64,000 bases of DNA from Dyella sp. AtDHG13 (GCF_003201105.1 NZ_QICJ01000013.1:95024-159023), one strand, 5' to 3'; shown: positions 1 to 9,214, numbered from the stretch's first letter. The notes: generated by a model from the sequence alone, not told the origin. Made by a program: numbers and translations.

Positions 1-336
1 CTCGACCATCGCCCGCGTCCGCCGGGCCGCATGACGCCTGGCCTGCGCGTGCTGTCGCCGGGCATCACCATGACGCCGCAGATCCTGGCCGGCGCCATCG
101 TGACGTTCTCCAAGCAGGACCTGTATCCCATCTTCGAAATCTGCGGCCGCGCGTTCACCTTCAACGTGCTGACGGCGCAGCTGGTGGGCGGCGTGATCAT
201 GTGGGTGCCGGCGGCGCTGATCGAATCCGCCGGCGGACTGCTGGCCATGCGCCAATGGCTGCGCCTCTCGCGCAGCGGACGCATCCGCCGCAAGCCGTGG
301 CCGGCGCGTCGCTCCCCGGCGACCGTGCAGCAGTGA
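1..336 (+). CDS. Cytochrome c oxidase assembly protein, CtaG (caa3) type, C-terminal part
   Basis: The frame is open from base 1, so the gene begins before the window and only about 111 residues remain. Visible are a hydrophobic helix with TPQILAGAIVTFS, a motif reading QDLYPIFEICGRAF, and a last membrane helix (LTAQLVGGVIMWVPAALIES) followed by a basic cytoplasmic tail. This pattern fits the C-terminus of the CtaG_caa3 family, multi-pass proteins that help deliver copper to heme-copper oxidase. The convergent PCuAC and SCO1 genes next door support a role in oxidase copper assembly. The family call is from memory of the motif and only the C-terminus can be judged. Confidence 0.7.
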   Translation, partial: LDHRPRPPGRMTPGLRVLSPGITMTPQILAGAIVTFSKQDLYPIFEICGRAFTFNVLTAQLVGGVIMWVPAALIESAGGLLAMRQWLRLSRSGRIRRKPWPARRSPATVQQ

Positions 337-354
337 ACGAGTAAAACGTCGGCG

Positions 355-816
355 TCAGTCGCTCGCGCTGGTGGCGTTGGCGGGACGCGCGACAAAATCG
401 GCGTCCAGCGTGCTGCCATCGCTGAAAGTAAGCGTGACCTTGACCTTGTCGCCGACATTCACCGGCGCCGTGGCCTGCATCAGCATCAGGTGGTAGCCGC
501 CCGGTGACAGTTCCGCCTTGCCATGCGCAGGCACTGGCAGTTCGTCGACCATCGCCATGCGGCTGACGCCGCCTTCCGCGCTGCTCTTGTGCAGCATGGC
601 GCTGCCGTAACGCGCGCTGCGCGCGCCACGCAAAAGGGCGGGCTGGTCGCCGGTGTTTTCCAGCGTGACGTAGGCGCCGGCCGGAAGATCGCCCGGCAGC
701 ACGCGTATCCAGGCCTGGCTTGCGCGGATGTGTTCGGCTTCCGTCGCGTGCGCGGCGAAGGCGGCCAGCAGGCCGGCGGCAAGCAGGGGCAGGGTGCGGG
801 TAACGCGAAAGTTCAT
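355..816 (-). CDS. Periplasmic copper chaperone PCu(A)C
   Basis: 153-residue secreted protein with a signal peptide ending near AAHA (residues 20-24) and a single PCuAC beta-sandwich domain. The copper-binding pattern of the family is present: His76 in MLHKSS, Met87 and Met89 in RMAM, then His109 and Met111 in GYHLMLM. These proteins pass Cu(I) to the CuA centre of cytochrome oxidase. The ATG at 816 overlaps the TGA of the SCO1 gene by four bases (ATGA), so the two are translationally coupled, which also fixes the start. Confidence 0.9.
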   Translation of the reverse strand: MNFRVTRTLPLLAAGLLAAFAAHATEAEHIRASQAWIRVLPGDLPAGAYVTLENTGDQPALLRGARSARYGSAMLHKSSAEGGVSRMAMVDELPVPAHGKAELSPGGYHLMLMQATAPVNVGDKVKVTLTFSDGSTLDADFVARPANATSASD

Positions 817-1430
817 GATGGGCTTCCCAGGCTCAGCAGCAGGTGCAGGTCGTGGACCATGTCGTCCTGCGAGTTGCTCGGCGTGGCGAGCAGGCGCGCC
901 TTGCCCTTGCCGTCGAACACGTAGATGGCCGAGCTGTGGCTGACCTCGTATTGCCCGTCGGCGCGATCGGGCTCGCGGGTGAAGGCGGAACGGTAGCGCT
1001 TGCTCAGCGCCTCGATGTCGCGCGCCGGGCCCGACAGTCCCACCGCGCGCGGATCGAAGGCATTGACGTAGGCATGCATGACCTCGGGCGTGTCGCGCGC
1101 CGGGTCCACGCTGACGAACAGGATGCGTGCGCCGTCGGCCAGCGGCCCCAGCCGCTGCATCACCACGTGGAGCTGGGCCAGGGTCAGCGGGCAGACGTCC
1201 GGGCAGTGCGTGTAGCCGAAATACAGCAGCACGACCTTGCCGCGATAGTCCTGCGCGCCGACGCGCTTGCCGTGGTCGTCGACCAGCTGGAAATCCAGGT
1301 CGGGCATGTGGTCGGACACATTGGTGAGCCTCCACTCGATGCCATCGTCGCGATGGCAACCGGCGAGCAGCAGCACGCCCAGCGTCAGCATCAAGAGCAT
1401 CAGCCAGCGGCGGCTGCGACAAAGCTTCAT
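813..1430 (-). CDS. SCO1/SenC family copper-binding lipoprotein
   Basis: 205 residues. A basic N-terminus and hydrophobic stretch end in the lipobox LLAGC (Cys25), so it is probably a lipoprotein facing the periplasm. The thioredoxin-like domain carries the copper ligands GYTHCPDVCP (Cys76, Cys80) and His165 in EVSHSS. SCO proteins act as thiol reductases or copper donors for the CuA site of cytochrome oxidase. The start was put at the Met just before KLCRSRR because it gives a normal lipoprotein signal; another in-frame ATG lies 21 bases upstream (1451). First gene of the sco-pcuAC pair. Confidence 0.9.
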   Translation of the reverse strand: MKLCRSRRWLMLLMLTLGVLLLAGCHRDDGIEWRLTNVSDHMPDLDFQLVDDHGKRVGAQDYRGKVVLLYFGYTHCPDVCPLTLAQLHVVMQRLGPLADGARILFVSVDPARDTPEVMHAYVNAFDPRAVGLSGPARDIEALSKRYRSAFTREPDRADGQYEVSHSSAIYVFDGKGKARLLATPSNSQDDMVHDLHLLLSLGSPS

Positions 1431-1511
1431 GCGAGAATCGATGGGAATCATCGCATCAGCATACGACACTGGCTGCCCGGTCGGAGCCCTGCCACACGAG
1501 GACCCACGCCC

Positions 1512-1898
1512 ATGCGACAACCTGCCTTCGCCACCGGCCTGCTGGTCGGCCTGACCGGCGCCAGCGCGGTCGCGTTCGGCGCTTTCGGAGCGCACGCCCT
1601 GCGCGGCGTGCTCGATGCACGCGGTATCGAACTCTGGCACACGGCCGTGAGTTACCACTTCTGGCATGCGCTTGCGCTTGCCTTGACCGTGGTGGAGACC
1701 AAGGGACGTGCCGCGAGCGTTGCCGTGATCGCCTACGTCATCGGCATCGTGGTTTTTTCAGGCAGCCTTTATGCGCTGGCCCTTGGCGCGCCGCGCTGGT
1801 TCGGCGCGATCACGCCGGTGGGCGGCGTCACCTTCATCGTCGGCTGGATCGCGCTGGGCATCGGGCTGGCGGGGCGCGCCAGCCACGACGGATCCTGA
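1512..1898 (+). CDS. DUF423 family small membrane protein
   Basis: 128 residues, almost entirely hydrophobic, with about four predicted membrane helices. Family features include the N-terminal GASAVAFGAFGAHALR stretch, an HTAVSYHFWHALAL segment and a C-terminal GGVTFIVGWIALG helix, as in DUF423/YgdD inner-membrane proteins. No biochemical role is established for the family. Divergent from the SCO1 gene and convergent with the DUF1203 gene, so probably a single-gene unit. Confidence 0.85.
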   Translation: MRQPAFATGLLVGLTGASAVAFGAFGAHALRGVLDARGIELWHTAVSYHFWHALALALTVVETKGRAASVAVIAYVIGIVVFSGSLYALALGAPRWFGAITPVGGVTFIVGWIALGIGLAGRASHDGS

Positions 1899-1904
1899 GG
1901 GGAC

Positions 1905-2369
1905 TCAGGCCCGATCCACCCGCGCTGCATAGCAGCCCGGCCGCGCCATGTGGATATGCAGATAAGCGACGCTGTCGTCCGCGAACAGGCGGTCGATCAG
2001 CGGTTCCAGCGCCGTACCCTGGACCACGTCCGCGTCGCGCAACATGCCTCGTTCGTCGAAGCCGCGCACGGACAGCAGGCGACGACGCAACTGGTCGGGC
2101 ACTTCGTCGATGCGGTCGTATTGCTCTTCGCCCTCGCGGATGTAGATGGCGTGGGTGGAGCGGAACGGCGAATCCGCCGGCTGGTGTTCGTAGTTGAGCA
2201 GGATCAGCGATTGCCCCAGCTCGGCATCGGTCAGGCTGATGCGGCAGGGATAGCCGTGGGCATCGTCGGCGGTCACGCGCACGGCGCGCCGTTCGGCAAG
2301 CGCCTGGTCGGACAATGTGAACAGTTCGGCAAACGGTTCGGCGGGAAGGCCGGAGATACGGAAGTGCAT
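1905..2369 (-). CDS. DUF1203 family protein
   Basis: 154 residues, no signal peptide or membrane segment. The order of blocks fits DUF1203: FRISGLPAEPF at the start, CRISLTDAELGQSLILLNYEHQ in the middle, an AIYIRE segment, and VAYLHIHMARPGCYAARV at the end. Function unknown. The Met before HFRIS was chosen because the family starts there; longer upstream readings in this frame look non-coding. Confidence 0.8.
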   Translation of the reverse strand: MHFRISGLPAEPFAELFTLSDQALAERRAVRVTADDAHGYPCRISLTDAELGQSLILLNYEHQPADSPFRSTHAIYIREGEEQYDRIDEVPDQLRRRLLSVRGFDERGMLRDADVVQGTALEPLIDRLFADDSVAYLHIHMARPGCYAARVDRA

Positions 2370-2446
2370 GGCGGAAGCTCCGTGGGTTCGATGGCCCAGC
2401 TTCCCGCGAGTCCAGAACGGCAACCATCCGGATCTTGCGCCTTTGT

Positions 2447-2650
2447 TCAGTCCACGCGGAACACCTGGACGGATTCGCATTCGGGGCAGCGATAGCTGCG
2501 CAGTTCCGTGTTCCGTTCCTCGGCCCATTTGCGCGCCTCGGCCGGCAGCGTCTTGTGGGCTTCCATCTCGACTCTCTCGCCTGCGCGCTGGCAGGTATCG
2601 CAGAGGACGGGACCTTCGGGGAGCGGCTGATACTCGGGGTTCTTGTCCAT
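2447..2650 (-). CDS. Small zinc-ribbon-like protein
   Basis: 67 residues with two CxxC pairs, CDTC near residue 17 and CPEC near residue 56, spaced for one zinc ribbon. The segment between them is rich in Arg, Glu and Ala. No signal peptide. It resembles short cytoplasmic zinc-ribbon proteins of unknown function. It stands alone between the DUF1203 and Arc-like genes on the same strand. Confidence 0.6.
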   Translation of the reverse strand: MDKNPEYQPLPEGPVLCDTCQRAGERVEMEAHKTLPAEARKWAEERNTELRSYRCPECESVQVFRVD

Positions 2651-2751
2651 GGTGGTTCTCCGGAGCGGACGAGTCGCGGAGAAATCACGCTAGCGCCGGT
2701 GTCGTGCAGGTCGTGTCGAATCGGCATGAATGCTCGGCGCGCGACACACGC

Positions 2752-2943
2752 TTAATCCGGCTCGTCGTCCTGCACGGGTTCGGACGTGCCGCGTTTCAGA
2801 CGCCCTTGCTTGCGCAGCGCCTCGCGCAGGACGAATTCGATCTGCGCGTTCACGCTGCGCAGATCGTCGTCGGCCCAGCGCTGCATGGCTTCAAGTACCG
2901 CAGCGCTGATGCGTAAGGGATACGCCTTTTTTTCAGCCGCCAT
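2752..2943 (-). CDS. Arc-like ribbon-helix-helix DNA-binding protein
   Basis: 63 residues. The N-terminal half (KKAYPLRISAAVLEAMQRWA) and SVNAQIEFVLREAL form the beta strand and two helices of an Arc/MetJ ribbon-helix-helix fold, followed by an acidic tail. Its start overlaps the end of the SPFH gene by 11 bases, so the two are co-translated. It is a reasonable candidate for autoregulating this operon, possibly through the palindrome at 3828-3850; that link is inference. Confidence 0.75.
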   Translation of the reverse strand: MAAEKKAYPLRISAAVLEAMQRWADDDLRSVNAQIEFVLREALRKQGRLKRGTSEPVQDDEPD

Positions 2944-3802
2944 AGAGCGTGCCGGTATTCACCACCGGTTGCGTGGCGCGATCGCCGCACAGCACCACCA
3001 GCAGGTTGCTGACCATGGCGGCCCGGCGTTCCTCGTCCAGTTCCACGACGCCTTGCGACTTGAGCCGGTCGAGCGCCATGGCGACCATGCCCACCGCGCC
3101 TTCGACGATGCGCTCGCGGGCGGCGACGATGGCGTTGGCCTGCTGGCGCTGCAGCATGGCCTGGGCAATTTCCTGCGCGTAGGCGAGATGGCTGATGCGC
3201 GCCTCGACCACGCGTACGCCGGCCTTGTCCAGTCGCGCCTGGATTTCGTCGCGCAGGTGGTTGTTGATTACTTCACCGTGGCTGCGCAGGGCGGGCTTGC
3301 CATCGTCGTGCGCGTCGTAGGGGTAGTTCTGCGCCATCTGGCGCAGCGCCGATTCGCTCTGGATGGTGACGAAGTTTTCGTAGTCGTCCACGCAGAACAC
3401 GGCTTCGGCGGTGTCGATGACCTGCCAGACCACCACGGCGGCGATCTCGATGGGGTTGCCGTCGCTGTCGTTGACCTTGAGCTTGCCGCTTTCGAAGTTG
3501 CGCACGCGCAGCGACACGCGGCGGCGGGTGCAGAACGGGTTGGTCCAGCGTAGGCCTTCCTCGCGCACGGTGCCGTGGTACTTGCCGAACAGCTGCAGCA
3601 CTTGGCCTTCGTTGGGCGCCACCTGGAAGAAGCCCTTGGCCATGAACGCGGTGAGCACGTGAATGGCGACGCCCAGCGCCACCAGCGAGGGGTGTTGGGT
3701 GAGCAGGGCGTAGCCCTCGCAGGCCAGGCCAAGCAGGGCGAGAAAGATGACGAGTGCGGCGGTCGGAATGCCGGCGGCCGAAAAGCCTTGCTGTTCGTTC
3801 AT
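2933..3802 (-). CDS. SPFH (stomatin/prohibitin/flotillin) domain membrane protein
   Basis: 289 residues. Two adjacent hydrophobic helices (about 12-60) anchor the protein. They are followed by a band-7/SPFH domain: [30 protein letters not shown], then [11 protein letters not shown] and a helical segment [25 protein letters not shown] proteins oligomerise in membranes and often act with proteases or in stress responses. A strong ribosome site (AGGGAGG) precedes the ATG at 3802. It forms an operon with the downstream Arc-like gene; the transglutaminase gene lies just upstream on the same strand. Confidence 0.88.
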   Translation of the reverse strand: MNEQQGFSAAGIPTAALVIFLALLGLACEGYALLTQHPSLVALGVAIHVLTAFMAKGFFQVAPNEGQVLQLFGKYHGTVREEGLRWTNPFCTRRRVSLRVRNFESGKLKVNDSDGNPIEIAAVVVWQVIDTAEAVFCVDDYENFVTIQSESALRQMAQNYPYDAHDDGKPALRSHGEVINNHLRDEIQARLDKAGVRVVEARISHLAYAQEIAQAMLQRQQANAIVAARERIVEGAVGMVAMALDRLKSQGVVELDEERRAAMVSNLLVVLCGDRATQPVVNTGTLYGG

Positions 3803-3827
3803 GGTGGGTCCTCCCTGGGTGCAAAGA

Positions 3828-3850
3828 TTAGATATCAATTTGATATCTAA
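3828..3850. promoter_or_regulatory. Perfect 23-bp palindromic operator upstream of the SPFH gene
   Basis: Two perfect 11-base arms (TTAGATATCAA and its complement) surround one central base. The site is AT-rich in a GC-rich chromosome. On the minus strand it lies between TTGAAG (possible -35, about 3851-3856) and the SPFH ribosome site, so a bound dimer would block transcription. The binding protein is not identified; the Arc-like product of the same operon is one candidate. Confidence 0.65.
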
Positions 3851-3860
3851 CTTCAAGGGG

Positions 3861-5357
3861 TCACCAATCCCGGGCAGCCACGGCGCCACGCAGCACGGAA
3901 GGGGCCAGTTCCTGCGCCGGCGCGACCTGGGCGATGCGCATCTGGCCGAAGAGGTTGGACAGGTTGGCGAAGTGCCAGGGGTCGCCGTCGCCGGTATCCA
4001 GCGCGATATGCGCGCTGTCGAAGTGGCCGAGCGCGGCGTCGAAGCTTTGCCAACGGCCATCCACCCAGGCCTCGACCCAGGCATGCGGCACGAACACGCG
4101 GGAACTGCCGGCATAGCTGTCGACATAGACCATGCCGGTGACCACCCGCGCCGGAATCCCCTGCGCGCGCGCCAGCGCTGCCAGCAGCACGGCGTATCCC
4201 TTGCAGTCGCCTTGGCGGGTGTGCAGCACTTCGAGCGCGGATGCGTAGCCTTCGTTGCCGCGATGTCCATTGAGGTAGCCGCTGGTGAACAGGCGCAGCC
4301 GCTCCATCTTCCGCAGGTCGTCGCCGGTGCCTGCCGCCCTGGCTGCCAGCGCGCGCAGTTCGGGCGCGTTGGACTGCAGCCAGGGGTTGGCCTCCATGTC
4401 CTGCGCGGTCGGCGCCGGTTGGCCGCCCGCGAGCGCCGGACCCACCTCGACCAGCCAGTCGCCATGCCCGAGCGCGTACACCCGCTGCTCGTCGGTGGCG
4501 ACGACGGGCCGGGCGCTGTCGTCGCTGGCGTGGATGACATAGCGCAGGGCGCCGTTGCGCATCGAGCGGGACACCGCCTCCGGCGAGTCGATCATCGCCG
4601 CGCGCAGCATGTCGATGTCCTGCACCGGCGCCATGGCACAGGCTTGGCTGCAGGCCAGCATGTCCAGTTCGTGGCCCAGCATCTGCAGCGTGCCCTTGCG
4701 GGTTTCGCCCTGCGCATCGACCCACAGATCCATGCGCTGCACGCCGCGGGCGGTTTGCAGTTCCTCGCGCTGGTGGTTGAGCTGTTCCGGCCCGTCGGGT
4801 AGCGCCACGCGTTCGTCGCCGAGCACTTCGATGTCCACGGCGGCCACATCCTGGCTGGCGGGGTCGAACAGATTCAGCCGATAGTGCCCGGCGTGGCGGG
4901 CGGCGTTCGCCATGGCTTGCCGCTGGCCGTCGCTGAGCAGGGCGCCGGTGGGCCATGACAAGGTGTGCTCGCTACGGAGCCCGGCCACGGTGGCGGTCAC
5001 GCTGTAGTTGCCGTCGGGCTGGCGCCGCCCGTCGATGATGCTGTCGGCGGCCGACAGTGTGCTTTTCGCGTAGAAGCCGAGCGGCTGGCCGTCCAGGGTT
5101 TCCACGCTGCGGGTCAGCACCGCCATGGGTGTGATCCTGCCGCTGCGTTCCAGCACGATCTGCAGGTCTTGCGTGGTCGTCACCACGTTGCCGTCGCGGG
5201 CCCTGTCGATGCGCAGGTGGCCGATCCGGCGGCCGCCCAGCAGCACGGTCATCCACGTGGTTTGCACCGCAGGCGCGCCCTCCTGCGCCCGCGCAAACAC
5301 AGCGGGAGAGGGGCTCAACGCGAGAGCCATCGCCAGCACGGCGGGCCACTTGCGCAT
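3861..5357 (-). CDS. Secreted transglutaminase-like (TGc) protein
   Basis: 498 residues with an N-terminal signal peptide (about 1-24). The last 140 residues form a papain-like transglutaminase core. The nucleophile Cys is in RQGDCKGYA, the catalytic His in VPHAWVEAW, and the third-residue motif is WQSFDAALGH. The N-terminal 300 residues match the uncharacterised beta-rich region often found before such cores in Xanthomonadales. Likely a periplasmic protease or cross-linking enzyme. It ends 58 bases before the SPFH start, with the palindrome in that gap. Confidence 0.85.
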   Translation of the reverse strand: MRKWPAVLAMALALSPSPAVFARAQEGAPAVQTTWMTVLLGGRRIGHLRIDRARDGNVVTTTQDLQIVLERSGRITPMAVLTRSVETLDGQPLGFYAKSTLSAADSIIDGRRQPDGNYSVTATVAGLRSEHTLSWPTGALLSDGQRQAMANAARHAGHYRLNLFDPASQDVAAVDIEVLGDERVALPDGPEQLNHQREELQTARGVQRMDLWVDAQGETRKGTLQMLGHELDMLACSQACAMAPVQDIDMLRAAMIDSPEAVSRSMRNGALRYVIHASDDSARPVVATDEQRVYALGHGDWLVEVGPALAGGQPAPTAQDMEANPWLQSNAPELRALAARAAGTGDDLRKMERLRLFTSGYLNGHRGNEGYASALEVLHTRQGDCKGYAVLLAALARAQGIPARVVTGMVYVDSYAGSSRVFVPHAWVEAWVDGRWQSFDAALGHFDSAHIALDTGDGDPWHFANLSNLFGQMRIAQVAPAQELAPSVLRGAVAARDW

Positions 5358-5499
5358 GGGGGTCGCTCCGTGGGGACGGTGACACCTGCAGTCAACGCCG
5401 GTCCACGTGGTTCGTCAATGGAATCTGCGTGATGACGGCATGACGCGCTGTACCGATGGCCGCTTACAATGGCGCTTTGCCACCTCCGGGGAGACACCG

Positions 5500-6681
5500 A
5501 TGAAGCCGTTTGGCACGCCTTATTCCGATCATGCGCTGCGCGTGCTGCTGCTGGGTTCGGGGGAGCTGGGCAAGGAAGTGGCGATCGAGCTGCAGCGCTA
5601 TGCGGTGGAGGTGATCGCGGTTGATCGCTACGCCGATGCGCCGGCCATGCAGGTGGCGCATCGCAGCCACGTCATCGACATGCTGGACGGAGCCACGCTG
5701 CGCGCCGTCATCGAACAGGAAAAACCGGATCTCGTGGTGCCGGAGATCGAGGCCATCCACACGCCGACGCTGGTCGAGCTGGAGCAGGCAGGCCTGCGCG
5801 TCATTCCCACCGCGCGCGCGGCATGGCTCACCATGGACCGCGAGGGCATCCGACGCCTCGCCGCGGAAGAACTGAAACTGCCCACCTCGCGCTACCGCTT
5901 CTGCGACACCGAGGCAGACTACCGCGATGCCGTGGCGTCCATCGGCCTGCCGTTCGTCATCAAGCCGGTGATGAGTTCCTCCGGCAAGGGACAGAGCGTG
6001 GTGCGCGAGGAGGGTGAACTGCAGCACGCCTGGGACTACGCGCAATCCGGCGGGCGCGCGGGCAAGGGGCGCGTGATCGTCGAAGGCTTTGTCGACTTCG
6101 ACTACGAGATTACCCTGCTTACCGTGCGCCACAAGGAGGGCGTCAGCTTCTGCGCGCCCATCGGCCATCGCCAGGAAGACGGCGACTATCGCGAATCCTG
6201 GCAGCCGCAGCCCATGAGCCCGGTCGCCCTGGCAGAGGCGCAGCGACAGGCGGAGGCCATCACCGGCGCACTGGGCGGCTGGGGCGTGTTTGGCGTGGAG
6301 TTCTTCGTCAAGGGCGACAGCGTGATCTTCTCGGAAGTGAGCCCGCGTCCGCACGATACGGGCCTAGTGACCCTGGTGTCGCAAGACCTTTCGGAGTTCG
6401 CGCTGCATGCGCGCGCCATCCTTGGCCTGCCGATTCCGGCGATTCGCCAGCTGGGTCCGTCCGCGTCGTGCGCGGTGCTGGTGGAAGGCGAGGGCGCGGC
6501 GCCGCGCTACCACGGCGTGGCCGATGCTCTGAAGGAATCGGACACGCAGCTGCGCATCTTCGGCAAACCGACCGTGAAAGGCCGCCGCCGCATGGCCGTC
6601 ACCCTGGCGCGCGATGAAAGCGTGGAAGCGGCCAAGGCCAAGGCCATCCGCGCGGCGAAGGCCTTGCGCATCGAACTTTGA
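5500..6681 (+). CDS. purT: Formate-dependent phosphoribosylglycinamide formyltransferase PurT
   Basis: 393 residues, the usual PurT length. An N-terminal Rossmann-like preATP-grasp domain ([19 protein letters not shown]) is followed by an ATP-grasp domain with [17 protein letters not shown], the metal-binding [12 protein letters not shown] region and [14 protein letters not shown]. The enzyme makes FGAR from GAR, formate and ATP in purine synthesis. GGGGAG precedes the ATG at 5500. Divergent from the transglutaminase gene. Confidence 0.97.
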   Translation: MKPFGTPYSDHALRVLLLGSGELGKEVAIELQRYAVEVIAVDRYADAPAMQVAHRSHVIDMLDGATLRAVIEQEKPDLVVPEIEAIHTPTLVELEQAGLRVIPTARAAWLTMDREGIRRLAAEELKLPTSRYRFCDTEADYRDAVASIGLPFVIKPVMSSSGKGQSVVREEGELQHAWDYAQSGGRAGKGRVIVEGFVDFDYEITLLTVRHKEGVSFCAPIGHRQEDGDYRESWQPQPMSPVALAEAQRQAEAITGALGGWGVFGVEFFVKGDSVIFSEVSPRPHDTGLVTLVSQDLSEFALHARAILGLPIPAIRQLGPSASCAVLVEGEGAAPRYHGVADALKESDTQLRIFGKPTVKGRRRMAVTLARDESVEAAKAKAIRAAKALRIEL

Positions 6682-6789
6682 GGTTGGCTTCCTCGCCCCG
6701 TTGGCGCGAGGATGGCACGAATCCGGCGCATCGCCGCTGGCGAACGGATTGAACGCGCCTGTCGCAACAGATCACCACTGGAGGTAAGG

Positions 6790-8313
6790 ATGGAACCGTC
6801 GGGATTCGCGCATTGGCTGGTCGTTGTCGTCGAGACGTTCGCCGCCCTGTTTTTGCTGCTACTGGCGCTGCTGGTGGTGGTCATCGGCGTGGTCTGGCTG
6901 GTGGACCGCAACCAGACCAGCAACTCGGTGCTGCGCAACTTCCCGGTCATCGGCCACTTCCGCTACTGGTTCCTGCACCTGGGCGAATTCTTCCGCCAGT
7001 ACCTGTATTCCAGTGACCGCGAGGAGCTGCCGTTCAATCGCGCGCAGCGCACGTGGGTGTATCGCGCGGCCAAGAACGTGGATAACACCAATTCCTTTGG
7101 TTCCACGCGCGACCTGCGCGGCGAGGGCGTGCCGTTCTTTGTCAACGCGCCGTTTCCCGCGCTGGGCGACCGGCACGTCAAGCCGTTGCCGGTCACGCTG
7201 GGGCCGTACTCGCGCGAACCGTACCAGCACGCGGCGTTCTTCAATATCTCGGCGATGAGTTTCGGCGCGCTGTCGGCACCGGCGGTGCGCGCCCTGTCGC
7301 ACGGCGCCAAGAAGGCCGGCATCTGGATGGATACGGGTGAAGGCGGCCTGGCGCCGTATCACCTGGAAGGCGGCTGCGACATCATCTTCGAGATCGGCAC
7401 CGCCAAGTACGGCGTGCGCACGCCCGACGGCAAGCTCGACGACAACAAGCTGTTGGCGATCTGCGCGCATCCGCAGGTGAAGATGGTCAGCATCAAGCTG
7501 GGGCAGGGCGCCAAGCCCGGCATGGGCGGTCTGCTGCCGGCGGCGAAGGTGACGCCGGAAATTGCCGAGATCCGCGGCATTCCCGTGGGCGAGGATTCGC
7601 AGAGCCCCAACCGCCACCTGGATATCGGCAACGTGCAGGAGCTGATGGACGCCATCCATCACATCCGCGAACTCACCGGCAAGCCGGTGGGTTTCAAGGC
7701 GGTGTTCGGCGGCGTCGACTGGATCGTCGACCTGTGCGAGGAAGTGAAAAAGCGCGGCATCGAAAGCGCGCCGGACTTCATCATCGTCGACGGTTCGGAA
7801 GGCGGCACCGGCGCCGCACCACAAACGCTGATGGAAGGCGTGGGCCTGCCGCTGCACGAGGCCTTGCCCGCGCTGGTGGACCTGCTGGTGGTGAAGGGCC
7901 TGCGCGACCGCATCAAGGTGATCTGCTCGGGCAAGTGCATCACCGCTTATGACGTGGCGTGGGCGCTGTCGATGGGCGCGGACTTCGTCAACTCCGCACG
8001 CGGCTTCATGCTGGCGCTGGGCTGCATCCAGTCGCTGCAATGCAACCGCAATACGTGCCCCACCGGCATCACCACGCAGAATCCCAAGCTGCAGCGTGGC
8101 CTGGTGGTGGCGGACAAGAGCGAGCGCGTGGCCAATTACGCCACCAATGTGATGCACGAGGTCGGCATCATCGCGCACAGCTGCGGCGTCGACGAACCGC
8201 GCCAGCTCAATCGCGAGCATTGCCGCGTGGTAGGCGATGACGGCATCTCCGTGCCGCTGGTGAAGCTGTATCCGTATCCCGTCGTGCCCAGGGAACAGGC
8301 GCTGCAGGATTGA
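6790..8313 (+). CDS. Membrane-anchored FMN-binding glutamate synthase-like protein (GltB2 domain)
   Basis: 507 residues. One strong hydrophobic helix at about 8-38 is followed by a TIM-barrel glutamate synthase central/FMN domain (FNISAMSFGALSAPAV, DTGEGGLAPYH, KLGQGAKPGMGGLLP, DGSEGGTGAAP). A cysteine cluster near residues 411-423 (LGCIQSLQCNRNTC) matches the 3Fe-4S ligands of GltB. The glutaminase domain of true glutamate synthase is absent, so the donor and acceptor are unknown. GGAGGTAAGG lies just before the ATG at 6790. A hairpin terminator follows. Confidence 0.88.
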   Translation: MEPSGFAHWLVVVVETFAALFLLLLALLVVVIGVVWLVDRNQTSNSVLRNFPVIGHFRYWFLHLGEFFRQYLYSSDREELPFNRAQRTWVYRAAKNVDNTNSFGSTRDLRGEGVPFFVNAPFPALGDRHVKPLPVTLGPYSREPYQHAAFFNISAMSFGALSAPAVRALSHGAKKAGIWMDTGEGGLAPYHLEGGCDIIFEIGTAKYGVRTPDGKLDDNKLLAICAHPQVKMVSIKLGQGAKPGMGGLLPAAKVTPEIAEIRGIPVGEDSQSPNRHLDIGNVQELMDAIHHIRELTGKPVGFKAVFGGVDWIVDLCEEVKKRGIESAPDFIIVDGSEGGTGAAPQTLMEGVGLPLHEALPALVDLLVVKGLRDRIKVICSGKCITAYDVAWALSMGADFVNSARGFMLALGCIQSLQCNRNTCPTGITTQNPKLQRGLVVADKSERVANYATNVMHEVGIIAHSCGVDEPRQLNREHCRVVGDDGISVPLVKLYPYPVVPREQALQD

Positions 8314-8320
8314 TCGATCG

Positions 8321-8343
8321 AGAGCCGGCGATACGCCGGCTCT
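8321..8343 (+). terminator. Hairpin terminator after the GltB-like gene
   Basis: A perfect 10-bp stem (AGAGCCGGCG and its complement) with a three-base ATA loop, followed by a short T-containing run. It lies between convergent genes and may serve both strands. Confidence 0.7.
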
Positions 8344-8386
8344 TTGCTATGTGGTGTCGACAGGGGCGCGTGCGGCCCTGCGTGCC

Positions 8387-9097
8387 TCAGGGATCCGCCA
8401 TCTCCGCCCAGCCTTCGCTGGTGCGTATCTGCAGCGGGCGGAACTTGCGCTTGTAATCCATTTTCGGGTGTCCCGCGATCCAGAAGCCCAGGTAGATCCA
8501 CGGCAGTCCGCGGCGCTTGGCGAGCGCGACCTGCTGCAGGATGGCGAAGGTGCCCAGGCTGCGCGCCGTTTCGTCGGGGTCGTAGAAGGTGTAGACGGCC
8601 GAAAGACCCTGCTGGCACACGTCGGTGACCGCGACGCCGAGCAGGCGCGAGCCCTGGCGGAACTCCAGGAACATCGTGGGGCTCCACGGCGCGGTCAGGA
8701 AGCGGCGGAAGTCGCTGGCGTCGGCCTCGTCCATGCCGCCGCCGGGGTGGCGTTGGCGCAGGTAGCGCTCATAGAGCGCGTGGCGCTCCGTGTTGTAGCC
8801 GGCCATCGACTCGATGACGCGCAGGTCTTCGTTGCGTTTCAGGCAGCGGCGCTGGCTGCGGTCCGGCGTGAAGCGCTCCACATCGATGCGGCACGGCGTG
8901 CACGCCCGGCAGTTGGTGCAATAGGGGTAGTAGAGGTGCCCGCCCGCGCGTCGGAAGCCGCGCTCCAGCGCCGGGCCGTACAGCTGGTCCAACTGCGGCG
9001 CGGCCGGATCGATCACGAGGTTCTGTGCCGTGCGCTCGGCAAAATAGCCGCAGGCGTGCGGCAGGGTCTGGAAGAGGCGGACACGATCAGAGCGCAT
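8387..9097 (-). CDS. bpt: Aspartate/glutamate leucyltransferase (N-end rule transferase)
   Basis: 236 residues, the usual length of bacterial aa-tRNA protein transferases. The N-terminal ATE domain has HACGYF and the cysteine set YCTNCRACTPCRI; the C-terminal domain has SAVYTFYDPD, GTFAILQQVALAK and YLGFWI. The enzyme moves leucine from Leu-tRNA onto proteins with N-terminal Asp or Glu, marking them for ClpS/ClpAP. It probably reads alone, divergent from nothing close by. Confidence 0.93.
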   Translation of the reverse strand: MRSDRVRLFQTLPHACGYFAERTAQNLVIDPAAPQLDQLYGPALERGFRRAGGHLYYPYCTNCRACTPCRIDVERFTPDRSQRRCLKRNEDLRVIESMAGYNTERHALYERYLRQRHPGGGMDEADASDFRRFLTAPWSPTMFLEFRQGSRLLGVAVTDVCQQGLSAVYTFYDPDETARSLGTFAILQQVALAKRRGLPWIYLGFWIAGHPKMDYKRKFRPLQIRTSEGWAEMADP

Positions 9098-9214
9098 GGC
9101 CTGATTCTATGTCCGGTTTGGCTCACTGTGTCACTAGCTGAAATGTGATAAGCGCTCCTGGCGGTTGCCCGCCGGGCTTGGCGCCTGTTCAAAATCTCGT
9201 ATAAGCGCCGAATT

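Noticed and set aside
6859..8220. 453-residue frame antisense to the GltB-like gene
   Set aside because: Low-complexity His/Arg/Gln/Ala composition typical of reversed GC-rich coding sequence.
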